Shown: piece by piece, positions 25,801 to 40,800 of the stretch
Layout: each line of letters opens with the position of its first letter
Position numbering within the stretch: position 1 is the first letter of the stretch
The notes under the pieces: model-generated
What the model was told of the DNA's origin: nothing
What the model saw: the letters and a program-made list of their open reading frames with translations, nothing else
The model's database searches: none
Made by a program: the position numbers and the translations under genes
From: Stercorarius parasiticus
Taxonomy: Eukaryota; Chordata; Aves; Charadriiformes; Stercorariidae
Reading direction: 5' to 3'
DNA length: 64,000 nt
Assembly (NCBI GenBank): GCA_013396915.1
Contig: VWZL01002016.1
Location: forward strand, 543,210-607,209

Positions 25801-28800
25801 GGAAAAATAGGTTTAAACTACAATGGTTAGCATCTCAGTGTTACAAATTCCAGAGAACTTGAAAACCCAAAAATGCAGACATCTAACTGAAACCAGAGTC
25901 AACAAGATACATCAAAGTAGACAGTTCAAGACAACGGTGTCCTGCAAGCTTGAGAAGAAGAGAGGCTTAAAATACTGCCCAAGCTTTGTGCATTTGCTTC
26001 TAAAACAGATGCTGTAAAATTTAGGGTTGCAGTCCCAGTGGGAACACGTATGTTACAAGAATGCTTGCTAGAAAAAGAAAGGAAAGAAAGGTTGTATCAT
26101 GCAATATTTATCTTTTTATTAGGGTTTGCATAACATTCATTAGCAAGTGCAAGCAATGTGGACATATTTGGAAACACTAAAGTTAAAATTTAGCTTAAAG
26201 TCATAAATGAAACAGGTAGGCATGTGCTCATTTTATATAGCTGTTGCACAATTTGATGGAACTGGACAACTAATCCTGACACGTCATAACTCTGAAGTGC
26301 AATTTTCTCTAGCAATACACTCTTAAACAGATAATTCTGGGAAGACATGGTAAGGGAATGAAGATGGGTAGGACAGAAGAGCTATTCTTTCATAAAGCAA
26401 TTATCATAACAGATGAAATAATTAAAAGAACAAAATGATACTGCATATTACCACAGTACCAATGCACACAGCGGTGATAGATAAAGTTACCATAACAATT
26501 ACATTCTTTACAAACACGGAGCATGTTTGACTCTCCCAGTATTCATCTCTCACTTATCCAAACAGATTTTGCTTTTAAAGAATCATAAACAATGCCCAAA
26601 AGCCAGGTTTCACCTACCTTACCATCTGTGAAGTAACGGCAATTCATTTTTAAAAATTTGACAACCACAGGCTCATCCTCTTCTGAAGTAGAGGACAGGA
26701 CTCTCTCAACTGGTTTGAAGGCCTTTCTTGCCAAATCAGCATCCTTAAAAAAAAGAAAAGTTCAGTGCAGAGCAGCAGGACCAGAATCATATACTTTTAG
26801 ATTTTTGGGGAACTATAGGACCAGGTTCAACCAACTACTTTCCTTTTGCTTAAGGAATAAAAAGTGGTGGTCACGTATGTATGTATGTATGTATGCTTCA
26901 CACAGTATCCTCGATGGAAGAAAAACCTTGTAATGTTACAAAAAACCTCAATACAAATACCAGGCAAGAAATTAAAAAAATGTCAAGGCAAGTCAGCTAA
27001 TGGAATTTCAATGAGGTATTCTCATTAAGAGAGGGCCAGTCCTGACACCTCATCCACACCAAAGACCTCTGCACACAGTGCACTGGTGTGATTCCCCAGG
27101 CACATTGCACAGAGGTGTAAGACCAAGGTTAAACACAGTTATTCCCTCCAGTATTCTCTCCACTTTTCGACAGTTACAGATTTGAAACGTTTAATTGTTT
27201 TAACATCAGCAGGTGGATAGCCAAACTCCTAAAATTACTACCTAAAATCATCATGGTCAATCACCCTTCTAAGGAAAATGAAATATCAGCTATGCCAAGG
27301 CCTTTCACAAAAATTAAATCCAGCAGTCTTGTGTATGTAAGACAAGTCTATATATGGGTACCACCATAACACATTTAACTAGAAAGAAACTGACTGCTCA
27401 GACTAAGCTAACAGCCTCCATGTTCCAGGATCCCAATGCGGGATCAAGGCTCTGGACTGCAGAGCAGCATAGAAATCTCTAGAGTGAAACACTAAATAAT
27501 TCTTCATATTTAGCTTTCTATTCTTTAAAAACTATAGACTACACTATTTTCTATTGCTTTGATAGACTCTGGGCCCAACTGAACTTGTACTGGGTTTCTA
27601 CACTCATACTGAATTCCCTTCATGTGGCATATTTTAAAGAGTAAATTTTGTAGTATAGCAAATTAAGATTGATGTTACTCAATATTAACAACACTACACA
27701 CAAGGTCTGAACTGTAACCTCAAAAACCTGCTATTTACATAGCCCTGAATCTCAGTTTCAGAGTTAGAAATGTTGTGAGCGAAAGACCAGTCAACCAATG
27801 TTTGACTTACAGGGAGCTTATCATATTCGGCATCTGATGATGAAGGAGAAACGGGAGCACCAGGACTGAAAGACGACAGTCTCGCAGCACTTGTTTCTGG
27901 CACAAAGAGAATCTAAATACAAACACATATGTCAAAACAGTAAGACACAAGCTTTAGAAAGTTACTCACTATAAACACTACATTCTACTAGAAAGACAAC
28001 CCAATATCGATCACTTGTGATTGCAATGCAGTCCTTAACAACTACTTATTCTGGAGTCCTTCTTCATAGGTGGGATGGCGGGGCACATGCAGGTCTAATG
28101 AATTACAGGATCTAGCTCTACATTTTGTTTTGCAGCACAGACAAGAAAATCAAACATTTCCCACAGAATGAGAACCTCCTCTTTTTTTCCCCAAAGTTAC
28201 AATCCCAGGTTGTCTTGCAACTATCACAACTGCAAAGTAACGGTAAAATTACTATTAACAGTCATTAGCTTATAAGAGCAACCTCTGGTCCAAAGAGAAG
28301 GCCAGTGTTGAAGATGGGGGATTTTTAGTGGAAGTTTGTAACACTTTGCTATAGGTTGTCTGTTTCCAAAAACATACTTGTGTCTCCAAATTTAAGAAAA
28401 TATTCTTTATGTGAACCATCATTTTAGCATCATGTACTACATTTAAAAGTGCAATACACTAATACAAACGTATATAAAAATATAATGCTTTGTTTGAATT
28501 TTCACATTCACTCACAGTGAACATCCCGGATTTTTAGTACAGCAATACTAAAACTGCAGTACAGCTTTGGACCTCCACCCGAAATAAAAACACAGCCATT
28601 TGTTGCAAGTGTCAGAGCAAAGACACTTCTGAAGTTAAAAAAATGTTCACAGTATAGTTTTAAACTAAAAACATTCAGAAAAATGAAACCCTTTTGCTTA
28701 TCCCAGCTGCTGTCTGCTGGGTATCCTTATGCAAGTCCTGCCACCTCTTTGTGCCTCAGTTGCCCCATCTGCAAATCACAACACTTCAATCTCTTCATGT

Positions 28801-31800
28801 CTGTGAAGCAGAAGTAGAGATCTGCTCTTCACAAACCAGGTGTTAGCCTTCACATTTGCATTTCCATTACATGACTCTCCCAAAAACAGTCTATCTCCAT
28901 TTATTTCTCATCTTACAGGAGACTGACTCATCCCCAATGTAATGGCAAAGAGCCATTTCAATTACTGTATCTAACCCTCTAATTCTTTAATGTATTATAT
29001 ATAGCATTTATCTAGGCTTCCCAAAAATTCTACTCTCTTGCAACAGCTACATTACCCTCTTGAGCTTCAGAGTCATCTTTAGGCTTTAGTGACAGCAAAT
29101 AAATAACAGAAGTCAGATACTGCAATTACAAAGCTCACCCCACAACTCCAGGTAATGATCTAGTGAGTTCCCCTTTGAGGGATTTAAATTACTGTCTGTT
29201 ATCCTTGTATACAAATACTTAAAAGATATGCAAAAGTAGTAAAAAGCTTTTAAATACATAGCAAATAATCAGGTTTCAGGTTTAAAAAAAAAAAACATAA
29301 AAGATTTACCTGGCCTGGCACAATCGTCTGTGTGAAAAGCTTATTGAGCTCCACAAGCTTGTTTGGGGTGATGTTAAACTTTAACGCTATGCTGTTTATG
29401 GTGTCCTGGTTTCCAGCCTGAAGAAAGAGTTGAAGCTTAAGATACCATAGTGAACACATTCAGCACACCAGCTGAACTAAAACCATCTAACAAACTGTTT
29501 GCAGGGAATAGATTTGAAGATCTCAACACACCCCCTGTTTAATAGCTTACGTGATAAGCCAGTATCAATAAAAAGAAAAACTATTCTCTCATACTATAAA
29601 GTAGATAAAATGGAGATGTGTTACAGATGTCCCTCTCCTTTTCTCATAAAACTTCAAAGCAGCGCCACCTTATTTACAACTGGTCTGGCAAGTGGCGAAA
29701 GCACACGCACTGGAAAGTTCATTACATGGTCAGCAGTCGCAGCACGTCAGGCGTTTGTGCTGTTCCCAGCTGGGACACTCGCCTCCCACAGTCGCTCTGT
29801 GTGATGAAGGGCAGAGTTCAGGGACCTGGCCGGCTCACACAGAGACCTTCTGGGCAGAGCCAGTTCTCTGAGCTGCCACAGCAGCACACTGCCACCCTGC
29901 TCCAGCTTGAAGAGGTCTCACATCATCTCAGGAGCAAGCACAGGCCAAACGCTTGATGACTTAAGCAACACCGTGGAATGGAAGTATTTTTCAAAATAAC
30001 AAAACTGATTACTAAAGACTCATGGTGCCAAAGTAAAAATAGGACTGGCAGCTGTAAGAAGAGGCAGAGGACCTGGGCTGAACACTAGGACATGAGCCTA
30101 GCTCTTCCCACATAATGATATCGGGAGCAATCCTTATTGAGACAGGTACCAGTTGCAGCCAGTATTCACTTAGTGCTTTTAGTTTTGTGCCACTGGCTCG
30201 CTCTCAACCTCAACAGCTCCACTTTCAAAAAGCAGACATGAACAAAGCACACACCAATACTTACAGTGTATTCTATGGTACCATGGGGTTTCTGAGAAAC
30301 CATTTTTTTCTCTTTCTTTTCATTGGTTTTGTTTTGATTGTCATCTAAAGAGAAAAAAAAATGATTCAAGTAATTGACTTTCAAGATGTTTGCCTATCAA
30401 CATGTTTTGAAAGACATCTACAGGATGTAGAAATTGCAGCTGTGAACAGGAACAAGAGGGCACATCAGGAATATCAATTAAGCCTTAAATTGCATTGCAA
30501 GGCAAGCAAAACTTTTTCAAGTACATGAAGTTTATTAATCATTCAGGAACTCTGCAAGAATAACCTATACGTGATACCATATCAATACAGAACTGCCCCC
30601 ATGTTTTTCTCCGTGATTCCTATGCAATTCAGCTGTTGGATACAAGCACTTTGTGTGATGAGCTGCTATCAACGCTGAGGCACACAAGAAGTAGATGAAT
30701 GTAGGCACTGATAACTGCATCAGTACGACCACAACAAATGCTGGTTAATCACCACTGCACCCCTAGTACATCATATTTAAATACTATTTAAACTGTGAAG
30801 GTAAAAGTATCCTAAGAGTCCTGCAAAGCGTACACGCATATAGTATACAGTCAAGTATTAGAAAGCATAAAGCTTTTTCAGAAGGCATTTTCCATCAGCT
30901 ACAGTACACAAAACTCATTGCACCTGCAGAAACCCTTCCAAGATGCAAAAGGCACACACGAGCTCTCGGGAGCGTGAGCAGGGTAGCTATTTCCAATTCT
31001 TACCACAGCAGAGAGTGAGCGAAGCCGAGGATCAGGGAAGACGCCTGCTGCCCAGCCAACCCCCACTCCCTGAAAGCGATGGCAGCCTCGAGGGCTCACC
31101 CTCCACACCCCGAGCCCAGGCCTGCATACCTGGTGGGTTCGAGGGCGGTGAGCAGCCCCAGCTCCAGAAGTGGGGCTGGGGCGTGGAGAGGCTGTGCATG
31201 GCTGTTCTGCTCGCCCAGCTTGCTCTCCCCTGGCCCCTCGGAAAGGTCCTGCTGCCTCCAGCAGGGTGCTGCAGCCCGTCCGAGACGGGGAGAGGCAAGA
31301 AGGCAAGGCAGGACTGGGCCTGGCAAAACCAGCATCCAGGGCCAGGAGCAGGGAGACGCTGCCCTCCTGGAGGGACTCTTCCCAGGGTCCAAGCTGGCAG
31401 CTCCAGAAGGAGATCAGGGCAGAAAAGATGGTGAATGGCAGCGCAGAGCTTCTGGCTTGCATTCAGGCTTTGCTGCAACCTTTGCTATTTCCAGAGAGCA
31501 AGAGGCAGATAGTAAAAAGAAGGGTGCGGGGCACCTGCCCCACTGTAACGTACACAGGAAGAAAGGAGGGGCTCAGAAGCATTGCTGCACCTGACCCTTC
31601 TGACGGCCCATTTCCACAGCGAGATTAATGCTGGGAGCTGCCTCAGCGTCTTCCAGAGGCTACACAGTCAGAGACTGTCTCCTTCAGTCAACAGAGACTC
31701 GCAAGAGCCCAGCCTGGTGCAGGCAGCTGAACATACATCCAAGCGTTCCTGCAGGGGTACCCCACCAACGTCCTGCCAGGGATGCAGTCATGAGAAGTGC

Positions 31801-34800
31801 TAGCCATGTAACAGCAAAGACGTTTTTCCCACAGCATAATAGAGGCAAAAAGTGTGCAGGGACTAAACACATACAATTTAAGTCCATGTGGGTAGCACAC
31901 AAGGCATGAAGGACAGAGGTGGGATGAGGAAGATCAGGACGATGCTGGCTTTTTCCTGATAGCATTTTGGAACAAAGTGTCACTCAGTGATCTCAGACAT
32001 TTCATCTCTGAGACTGGAGACCTACAGTAAAACTTAAAATTAGCATTCTGGCTGCCTTTTTCTGACCATTTGTACCTTCACCATCGTCACACCATCTTCC
32101 TCTGATCAAAGTCAAAGCAGTCTATGGTGATGGATGGAATAACAGGTAATGACAACATTAGCAGGGCACAGTATTAAACAATCAGAAACACAATGCCAAT
32201 ATGACAGACAAAGAAGTGGCAAATAGTGGATATTTCCTTAATCCGTTATTTATGTACAACTGCTGATACAGACACAATCCTGCCCGAAGAAACTCCCCCA
32301 ACTAACAATGAGTGAGTTCACGCTATTTTGTGCTACTCAGAAGATACCACTTCAATTACTCCAGGATAACTAGAATTTTGTATCACACACCATGCAGGGC
32401 ACACTACCTAAGCTGCCTGCAACCTGTCACTGGAGAGAGACAAGAAAGGTTTACAGGTAGACTTCATCTTCTAGTAAATCATTTGGTCTAGCTGGAAAAA
32501 GTAGACAAGTGTCCAGATATACTAACACTTGCTTAGCTCTGAAACAGCACACAAAGCAGGAAACAGTTAAGAACAATTATTTCATACTAAGTAGACATGC
32601 ATTGGTAAGACCCCGGGGTGGGCGGAATAAAAATAAAGTAGCCCAGAGAGATGGAGAGAAAGAGAGAGATTTTGCACCTGCTGAATGTGAAAAAGTTTAC
32701 ATCTCTCTGTGGATGGGAGAAATATGCAATAAAAGCAGTTTCTCTGCAGAGCTTAAGATGTTTGGTATTAGCTAAACATTTTAATTCCAAAGCACTGTCT
32801 TTGGAACGTGAGATTGTGACTGAGAGCTGACCATAACAGCAACCACTATGCCACTGTGACAGATGAAGACCACAAAATACTCTAGCAATACAGACAACTT
32901 GCTCCTCTACAGCTTCCTACCTGTGAGGGGAAGTTCCTCTCTCTCACACCTCTCTCTCCTCCATAAAGTATTTTTCAGGTCCTCCTATTTGCATTGGCTG
33001 CAAGGTTTGGAGATTAAAAAACACTACCCAGTGAAAAGCTATAACCTGAAATACTGTGTTGTAAGGAGATACATATATGCTCTAGTTCTTGGCTGGCAGG
33101 ACTGTGGGTCTGGTTGTTTAGTAGGGTCCCCAACACAACTGTGGTGCAACACAGAAGAGTGAGATAGATACTCACACATAGTGGAAACCCCAAACTTGTA
33201 CGAACAAGTAAAAGAGAAAAATTCAAAAGACAAGCTGAATTTAGACTAACCGTAATATAGTCCTTCTCTTGCCAATAAAGGTTAATAAAACCTAAATCAG
33301 CCCAATCAGATGGCTTGCTTTTCTTTCACATCTGTATGCAAGAATACATGTTGTATAGTCTGTTTAGATACAGGCTAAAAGAAACAGTCAAAGCCTGTAA
33401 ACCTACCTGTCTTCTGAAACCAAAATCTGACACTTCTTGTTTGGATAGTTTTTCCTTCACTGCCCCCCATCCCCCCCCCGCCTTTTTTTTTTAAAAAAAT
33501 CCCATCAACAAAGCGTTCTGGACACAGTCCTTACACTGACCCTAATTACTTGGCAGGCTTTGGCAATTCCAAACCACAACGCATCACTTTGAATAGTGGA
33601 AAGTCTTAACTAGTCTGTTTTTAACTGTGCACATAAAGATTTAAAATAATAAATTTAAAAAAATAAAAAATCAGACCTTCAGAGGAAAAAATTCCAATGA
33701 ATCCATTCAATCTGACAGGTACTGCTGAGGCCACTTACTGTACATGTAAGCGAGGCCAAGGTCACAAATTATGCTCTACATGACTGGTTACAGCAGAGGG
33801 GGTAGAAAACCTGGCAAAGCAAGCAAAACATCACAATATACCATTTCTCCAGTTACCTTATCCTCTCTCATTTCTCTTTCAGGAAGCCAAACATTTTCTG
33901 ACACTATCTGAAGGCAGCTAGATCTAGTAGTAGTCCCAAAGGGACTCAAGAGCACATGCAGGTGTGACAGAGTCCCCAGTAACCAGATTTCTTTCAGATA
34001 GAACTAGATGGAAGAGCTGCACCTCTCCATAGGCTTTAAAATAAATGCCACTGGCTACTTTTTGAGCTTGGACATTTGCTTAGCAGTGAAACAACTCACA
34101 GTTCTGCCTCCCAAGTTTTCCTGCACTGCATGTGCACTGTAAATGGGACCGTACAACCATGAGAACTGACTAGGTGTTAATGCAAATTTGATCACACTGC
34201 ATTTTTAGGAAAAGGGCAGAGTGGGTGGACGGAACCTCTCTATGATTTCAAGAAACATGTAAAATAACAATTACGTAACTATAGTAAAATTAATGAGCAA
34301 TGAGAAGAATGCCAAGTGAGAACAGGCAACAAAACGCAGGCCTATTGAAGACAGTTAAGTCTAGAATAGACATTTTTCCGTCCTTATTGATATATTTATA
34401 CCTACCTCAGTTTCCTAGTGCACTGTTCATATTTCATTTTGCAATGCTATGGGAAACCTTAAAAAAAAAGGAATAATCTGGAATTCCTTACCTAGGAATA
34501 ATCTGAAAAGCAACTACCGAAGGAGTATGACAAAGAGGACAATCAGTTTATCATCCAGAAGACCTTGACGCATGATAGGAGAATTGCATCTCTATGTAAA
34601 TAGCTGTGTAAGTAGATAGAATAGGTCAAGAAGCATTAACCGAATCCTGGGCCGCTCACACTGACATACGATGTGCCACTGCAAGACGATACCATCACCA
34701 CTAATGCTACAAGCCTAACCTGCTGACGGCTGAAATCAGTGCGAGGTTTCGCAGTGCTGGCAGTGGCAGATGAACCTGCCCAGCAGTTCCCAAGCCATCA

Positions 34801-37800
34801 GTTAGGCTCATGTCTGGTAACACTAGCAGGAATGCTGATATAAACAAGGGGCCAAAGGACTGACCACTTCCCACACCAGGTAAACAAACTCAGCCTGAGA
34901 GAATAGAGGCAATGGCACACTTGGACCAAAAGTCCGTTTTACTCATTGATTTGTCTTACCAAACACTTAGGCAGCAAGTAAATAGAGAAATCTTTCCCCT
35001 GACTAGCGCCCTTGGCTTCTAGAAATCATGCGTTTCCCAGGGTAGAAGAGCAGCATCCACTGAACTGCCCAGTCCCTTCAAGACCTCCACACCGGTCCTA
35101 TGCCATGATGGGGCATATAAAGTAGTGCTTTCCTTCCTGCGCTTTTTACTTCATTAATTTCACTGAGTATCCTAGTTAATGCTATTTTAAGGATGAATAA
35201 ATAAATAGTCATTATTCACCTTCTGCATACCATTCATGATGTCACAGATTTCCAACATCTTCTGTAAGTTATTTCACTTTTTCAGGTTGACTAATACTAG
35301 TATACTTTAGACTCTTTCCTATTTCTCTGATACCCAGGGTGTCCTCCGCGTTAGTTTTTCTTCTCCTACTATATCCTTTTTGAGATGGAGGAAGGAAAAC
35401 CAAATGCAGATTTTAAGATGCAAAAAACCCCATTAATTTGTGCAATGACATAATGAGGGTTTCCTTAAAACTGTAAGATACTAGTCATATTTTCCCACAT
35501 CACTGAGTACGTCACTGCTGTTTTAGAACATTCCAGTCCTACGTCTCTATGACAGATTTGTTAGAAGAAAAAAAAAACCTGTATTATTACAGTCTAGCCA
35601 AGCACAAGGACCAAGGAGTGAAAACCTGAAGACAGCTTACAAGAATCTGAAATGCAATAAATTCAGGGGAGAACAGTTATCACTTGGAGTAACCTAATCA
35701 GAGTACTGATAAGAAATTAAGCAAACAAGGCTTCCTGGGATAGTTCCGTTATCAGTGAATGAGGCCTGATACCAACTATCTTGACAGAGATGAAGTATAA
35801 TAAGTATCACTTAAGCCATTTTAAACAGACACAGAGACCTCAAGAATATGAAAGTCCTGCTTCAGCTAGTAGTGGAGGAAGGAGGAAGACAAATCAGTTT
35901 ATCTGAACAATTTTTTCCATTGCTACTTTCTAGACTGACTTTTTTATAATTTTCAGCAATACTGTTATGTGCAGAGTTGTGTAAGGATGATTTAATCGTG
36001 TCTCCACAAGCACCATTCTGGCTCTTCTCACAGCTCTCAAAGCGAACTGAACAGCGTTCACATTAAAATTATTACTTTTAGATAAAAAGCCCTTCTTTCA
36101 GTTCCTGTCAAGCGTGGGTGAACCCCACCACCACAGGGTCCAGATCTGTGTTTTGGGACATCCTCCACCCACTCTAACATTCCAGCACTTCCCAGAGGCC
36201 GCAGCAGCCTTCTAAGAAGAGACATTATCCCAGCCCCATTCTCTCCTTTAGCCAGCTGCAGCAGCTGGGGTGCACATCCATAGAAAGGTTTTTTGCCCAT
36301 CTGATCAGACCTATCTCCCTGAGGAAAAGGCAGCAAGTTAGACAGAAACATCCCCTGCTCAGATTTGGGCAGTGGACTGCTACCATGTTAAAAGAGAAGA
36401 AAAAAACCCAAACACATAACCAAACAAAAGAACACCACAACATCCCACCATCTCAGGTGTCTGTTTTTCTGTTGTGCTTCACACTTTTCCCACAACCTCC
36501 TGCCAAGCCCTCACCCTTACGTCTGCATTACTTTTCCTCTACTGAATTGTATTACCATTTGGCTCTCTCCTTCCCTACTGCTGAAGTCACTTGAAACAAA
36601 AAGGCAGCTGTCGCCCATCATGACCACACTTGTGCTCCTTCATTAGTGAAACTTCTGCCACAAAAGAATAGCAATTCCCTCATCAATACAAATCCAGGGA
36701 CATGATGCTGAAATATCTATGCTTTGAACAACTGTTCTCTGTTCTCAATAAAAATTGTGACTTTCCACTAGTTATTTTCCAAGCAACTCTTTCAAAAGTA
36801 TAAAGAGATCACCAGAAAACACAGGGCCCCAACAAAAATGACACGCAGTTCAAAGAACTGATATAAAAAAGGTAGTAACTCCTTCTGCTATAAATGGAGA
36901 AGGTATTTTAAGGCACATTTAAATAAGGATTTGGTTATTGATACTTATGCAATATTCATATACTGCAGCTTCTACATGAAAAACTGCAAATATTTTCAAA
37001 GAACTTAAATTCCCCCTTTATTTACTCCTTCCTCCCCAAAACATGGCTTTAGCTCCTTCACAGAGGCACAAAGCAATGCTGCATGTTACATGTTTAACAG
37101 CTTATTACCACCTGAATATGCTGCACTAAAATGTGAAGTGAGTCTTTCCCACCACAGTCAAAGCAACAGAGGACCCACTGCCATCCCTCCCCCGCAGCCA
37201 TGCGCAGGGCTGGAGGACAGACAGCACCTGCACTTGGGCAATTGGGCATTTTTGGGCAATGGGACACGTATAGGGACCTGCGCACACCCAGAAAGCCCTC
37301 CAGCTGAGCAAGGGCAAAGGGCCTCCCTGCAGCAGGGTTCCTCCCACCAGGAGCCTTGCAAGGAGACATTGTCCAGGGCAGTATCCCTGCCACTTTTTTG
37401 CTGGCTCTTGAACAAGGTGAGCAGGAGGCACAAGCCCTGCAGGGACAGCGCAGGGGGGATGAGCGCTCACCAAGAGTGCCCAGCTCCAGGCAGCTGCGCA
37501 GCTCTTGTGTTTAAGATGGCAAGACGTGTGCTGCTGCATTCAAATGCTCCTGCATCCTTTGTGAAGATCTGCTTGGAAAGCGAGAGGAGGAAAGATCTAG
37601 TTTAAAAGGTTGCTGACGTTTAGGAAAAGGGGAAAAAAAACCCAAACCAAAACGAAACCCCACCACTCAATTTCAGAGGGAGGCAGTTAATGCACTCCAC
37701 GTCTCAAGAGGAAATTTTTGGGCATTGGAAAGAAATGGTGAGATGCAGCCAACAGCCCAGCGCTTTAACTCTAAATCTCAGCTAGAAAACAATATGGCAG

Positions 37801-40800
37801 CAGCTGAAATGTACTGAAACTAAGAGTATTGCTGAAGCAGCATGTTGTTGGGCACCCAGAAAGAAACACTGAAGAGAGGTGACTAGAAGACTCTTTATAT
37901 TTAATGCTATGGTCAGAAGGGCAGTTTAAAAGAGAGGATGCAAAGTGTTGTGAGCAGGGGGACGTGCACAGGATGTCCAGTAAAGGCAGAGGCGGGGGGT
38001 TCCTGGCATTAATTCTGGGTGCTGTCTGAAGACACAGGAAGGATTCAGATCAACTGATAACCTCGTATCAGACAGAAAACAGACACACTTCTGCGGTTAG
38101 AGACCAGTACTTAAGAAATAGGTCACAATGATGTTTCCCGAAGCACAGCAAGCCTGTAAAGAAAACCACTCTAGATGCACTTGCCTTGTTGATGGAGATT
38201 GCACAATCAATCCTCCACTAAAAGGGGATGCTGATGGGCAGGACAGCATCTGCCTCCAGCTCCTGTGAAACTTATCCTGGGAAAAGGGAGATAAGTGACT
38301 CTCAGGGAGCTCTCTCCCACCTTTCTCCAGGTCCAAAGCAGCCTACCCGAAATGTGGATATTCAGAGTCATGGGGAAGAAGGAAGCAGAGAACACAAAGA
38401 CAGGGGGTGGGGGCGTCCTTGTAGCCAAAAACGGGCAAGACAAGGCTATTGTGAGAGGTAATAGGTTTCTGATAGAGCAGTGAATATAAGTGGAAAAATC
38501 AGAGAAGTCTTTGAGACCACGAACACACTTTTCAGGATTGGGCTTTGCTGCTAAATATACATTAGGAACAAGTTAAGATATTTGTCATCTGGACAGGAGA
38601 AAAGCTCACAGCTGCAATGATCCTATATATCTCTACCCTTAAGCAAACTTGTTACACATGCTTTTCTTTTGTGCTGGGGAAAACATCCTACATGGGGGAA
38701 ATGCTTTGTGTCTTAAGCCTCCCTGAGATAGACTAGGTGCATGAGCAAACATCATCTTCAGCTGTCTGTGGATCAAAACAAACATCACATTCCCTCTTGC
38801 ATTTGAGGCAGAACCGTAACACACACTGAGACTGTTTTTAAACAGCTGGTTAGATTCCAAGAAATAATTTTGTATGTCCCTAGGGAATGTAATGTACAGA
38901 AATGTAATTATCCTGAGCATCTCTCCCAAAGGAGAAGATGGTTCATGTTTCAAGATGCAAGAGGAAAACAGGTAAGAAGAAACAATCTCATTTCTGCTAG
39001 TCACATTTTGGGGAACTGTTCATACAGTTTTTAAACCAAGTCCCCATGATGTAACTGGAATGCTTCTGTAAGCAAAGTTCTTGCAGACACAACTGAACAC
39101 CCCTTACACAAGGGTGAAATATTGAGACTGAGCAAAAAACCTAATAGTTGTTAATTGTAGAAAATTGAAGAAAAAAAGTTTGTGTAATGCAGTACAATGG
39201 TACAAAGATATCCAAGACTGAAGTTTCAAAAGATTTATAAAGTGAGACCACAAAGAAGTGTACAGCTTTTGTGCTCTGGATTCCTTCCATCTCGTATTAT
39301 TCAGCAGTGACACTGACACCAAATTCTTCTTCGGGGCAGACACAGGGGTATGGTTTCAAAAGCCAAATTAATAGCTCCTAAGAGGAGAGGAGCTGGTCTC
39401 TCCTCACATCCCTTTCCACTTTGGACTCTGGTTCTCATCTGATCCCACAGAGAAACTACTCAACTGATTAAAATAATCAATTATCTCAATTTTTTTCTTT
39501 GTTGGTCTAGCGAATTGACTCATCTTACTTTGTGGTCAGATAAACGCCAGTGCCAGTTCAGAGAGAGCCGGGGGGGGGGGGGGAGGGAAGAAGTTTTGCG
39601 CAGGGGGAAGAAGCACAGGACCTCCCTGTTCAGCAGCAGCAAGGTTTTAATTCACATTTTGGAACATCAAGCTCTCATAGCACTCAGCTGTACTTTGAAA
39701 CTAGTGCCTAAGAAAACTATAGTCACCAGATGTATGGATGTAGTCTACATCTAGCCCAGGCCACTTTAAGGAAGAAATTTTAAAGAGAAAACCATTTTAG
39801 ACATATGAAACTTATTTATTAAAGATTGCAAGGGACAACCAGAAAGAATTCAGATGGTATAAAATCAGTAAGTTTTAGCAACAAATAAGATGGTTGACGA
39901 GAGCAGCAAGGAGGAGGTAACATGTAAGAGGGAAGGGAGGCCTCAATAGCTTTCAAATGGAGTTTGACCAGTTCAGTCTCTATAAGGAATTATACCACAA
40001 TTATTATCTCTAAGAAATTATATGACTGTTGCTATAGCAGAGAACAAGATCCAAGATACAAGCAGGTCCTCTAGTACCATGAATAAACTGGTAATATAAG
40101 CATCATGGAATTACAAGTTATACGTCCTAACAACAGAGTTAATCTTGCTCCTATTACCTTTTCATACATTTTATAGAGTGCTCTTTACCATGAATCACAT
40201 TAATTTGTGAGGTTTAGCCTTCCCTTCCACAGCCAGGTGTCCTTCTGCACACTCCTGCTTATAGACAAAGCAGTGGTGAAACAAAAGGAGGTCTTGTTAC
40301 AGAGAACTTTAAGCATGACATTCAAAAGGAAATCCACTTCAGATTAGGAAAACTCCAGATGGGAAAATATTTGCAAGTGCTCTCCTGCATTTTGCACACA
40401 TGATCTAACTATACTTACTGTAGAAGTATTTGTAACCATATATTTATTCTGTCCCTGGATAGTCGCAGTGACATGCCTGTAACAATAGGAAATTATCATC
40501 ATTTCTGTGAGCTTGTTCTCACATGCTCTGGATAACTACTTTGTGGTGTCATCAGAACTACGGACTCTTCCTGACCTACTTTCCATTTACCACTAGTAAT
40601 GGTTTACTCCCCACTGCTATTTCACCAACCTCCAGCAGCCTATGTAAGATAGACTTGGCAGCACGTTGTTCACCTGAGTTATCCACAAAACAGACCAAAG
40701 TCCTACTTCACATCAACACCACCTTAGATAAACCATTGTCAGCAGCCAAATACTGCATCTTCAGTTAAGTGTTTTATCCTCCTTCAGAGCTAAAGTTTAT

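Noticed and set aside
30943..31628. Several overlapping 100-190 codon frames on both strands
   Set aside because: They come from one GC-rich patch with few stop codons, occur in many frames at once and resemble no known family.
37090..37605. A 171-codon plus-strand frame and minus-strand partners
   Set aside because: GC-rich intron patch, overlapping frames on both strands, no domain or repeat recognised.
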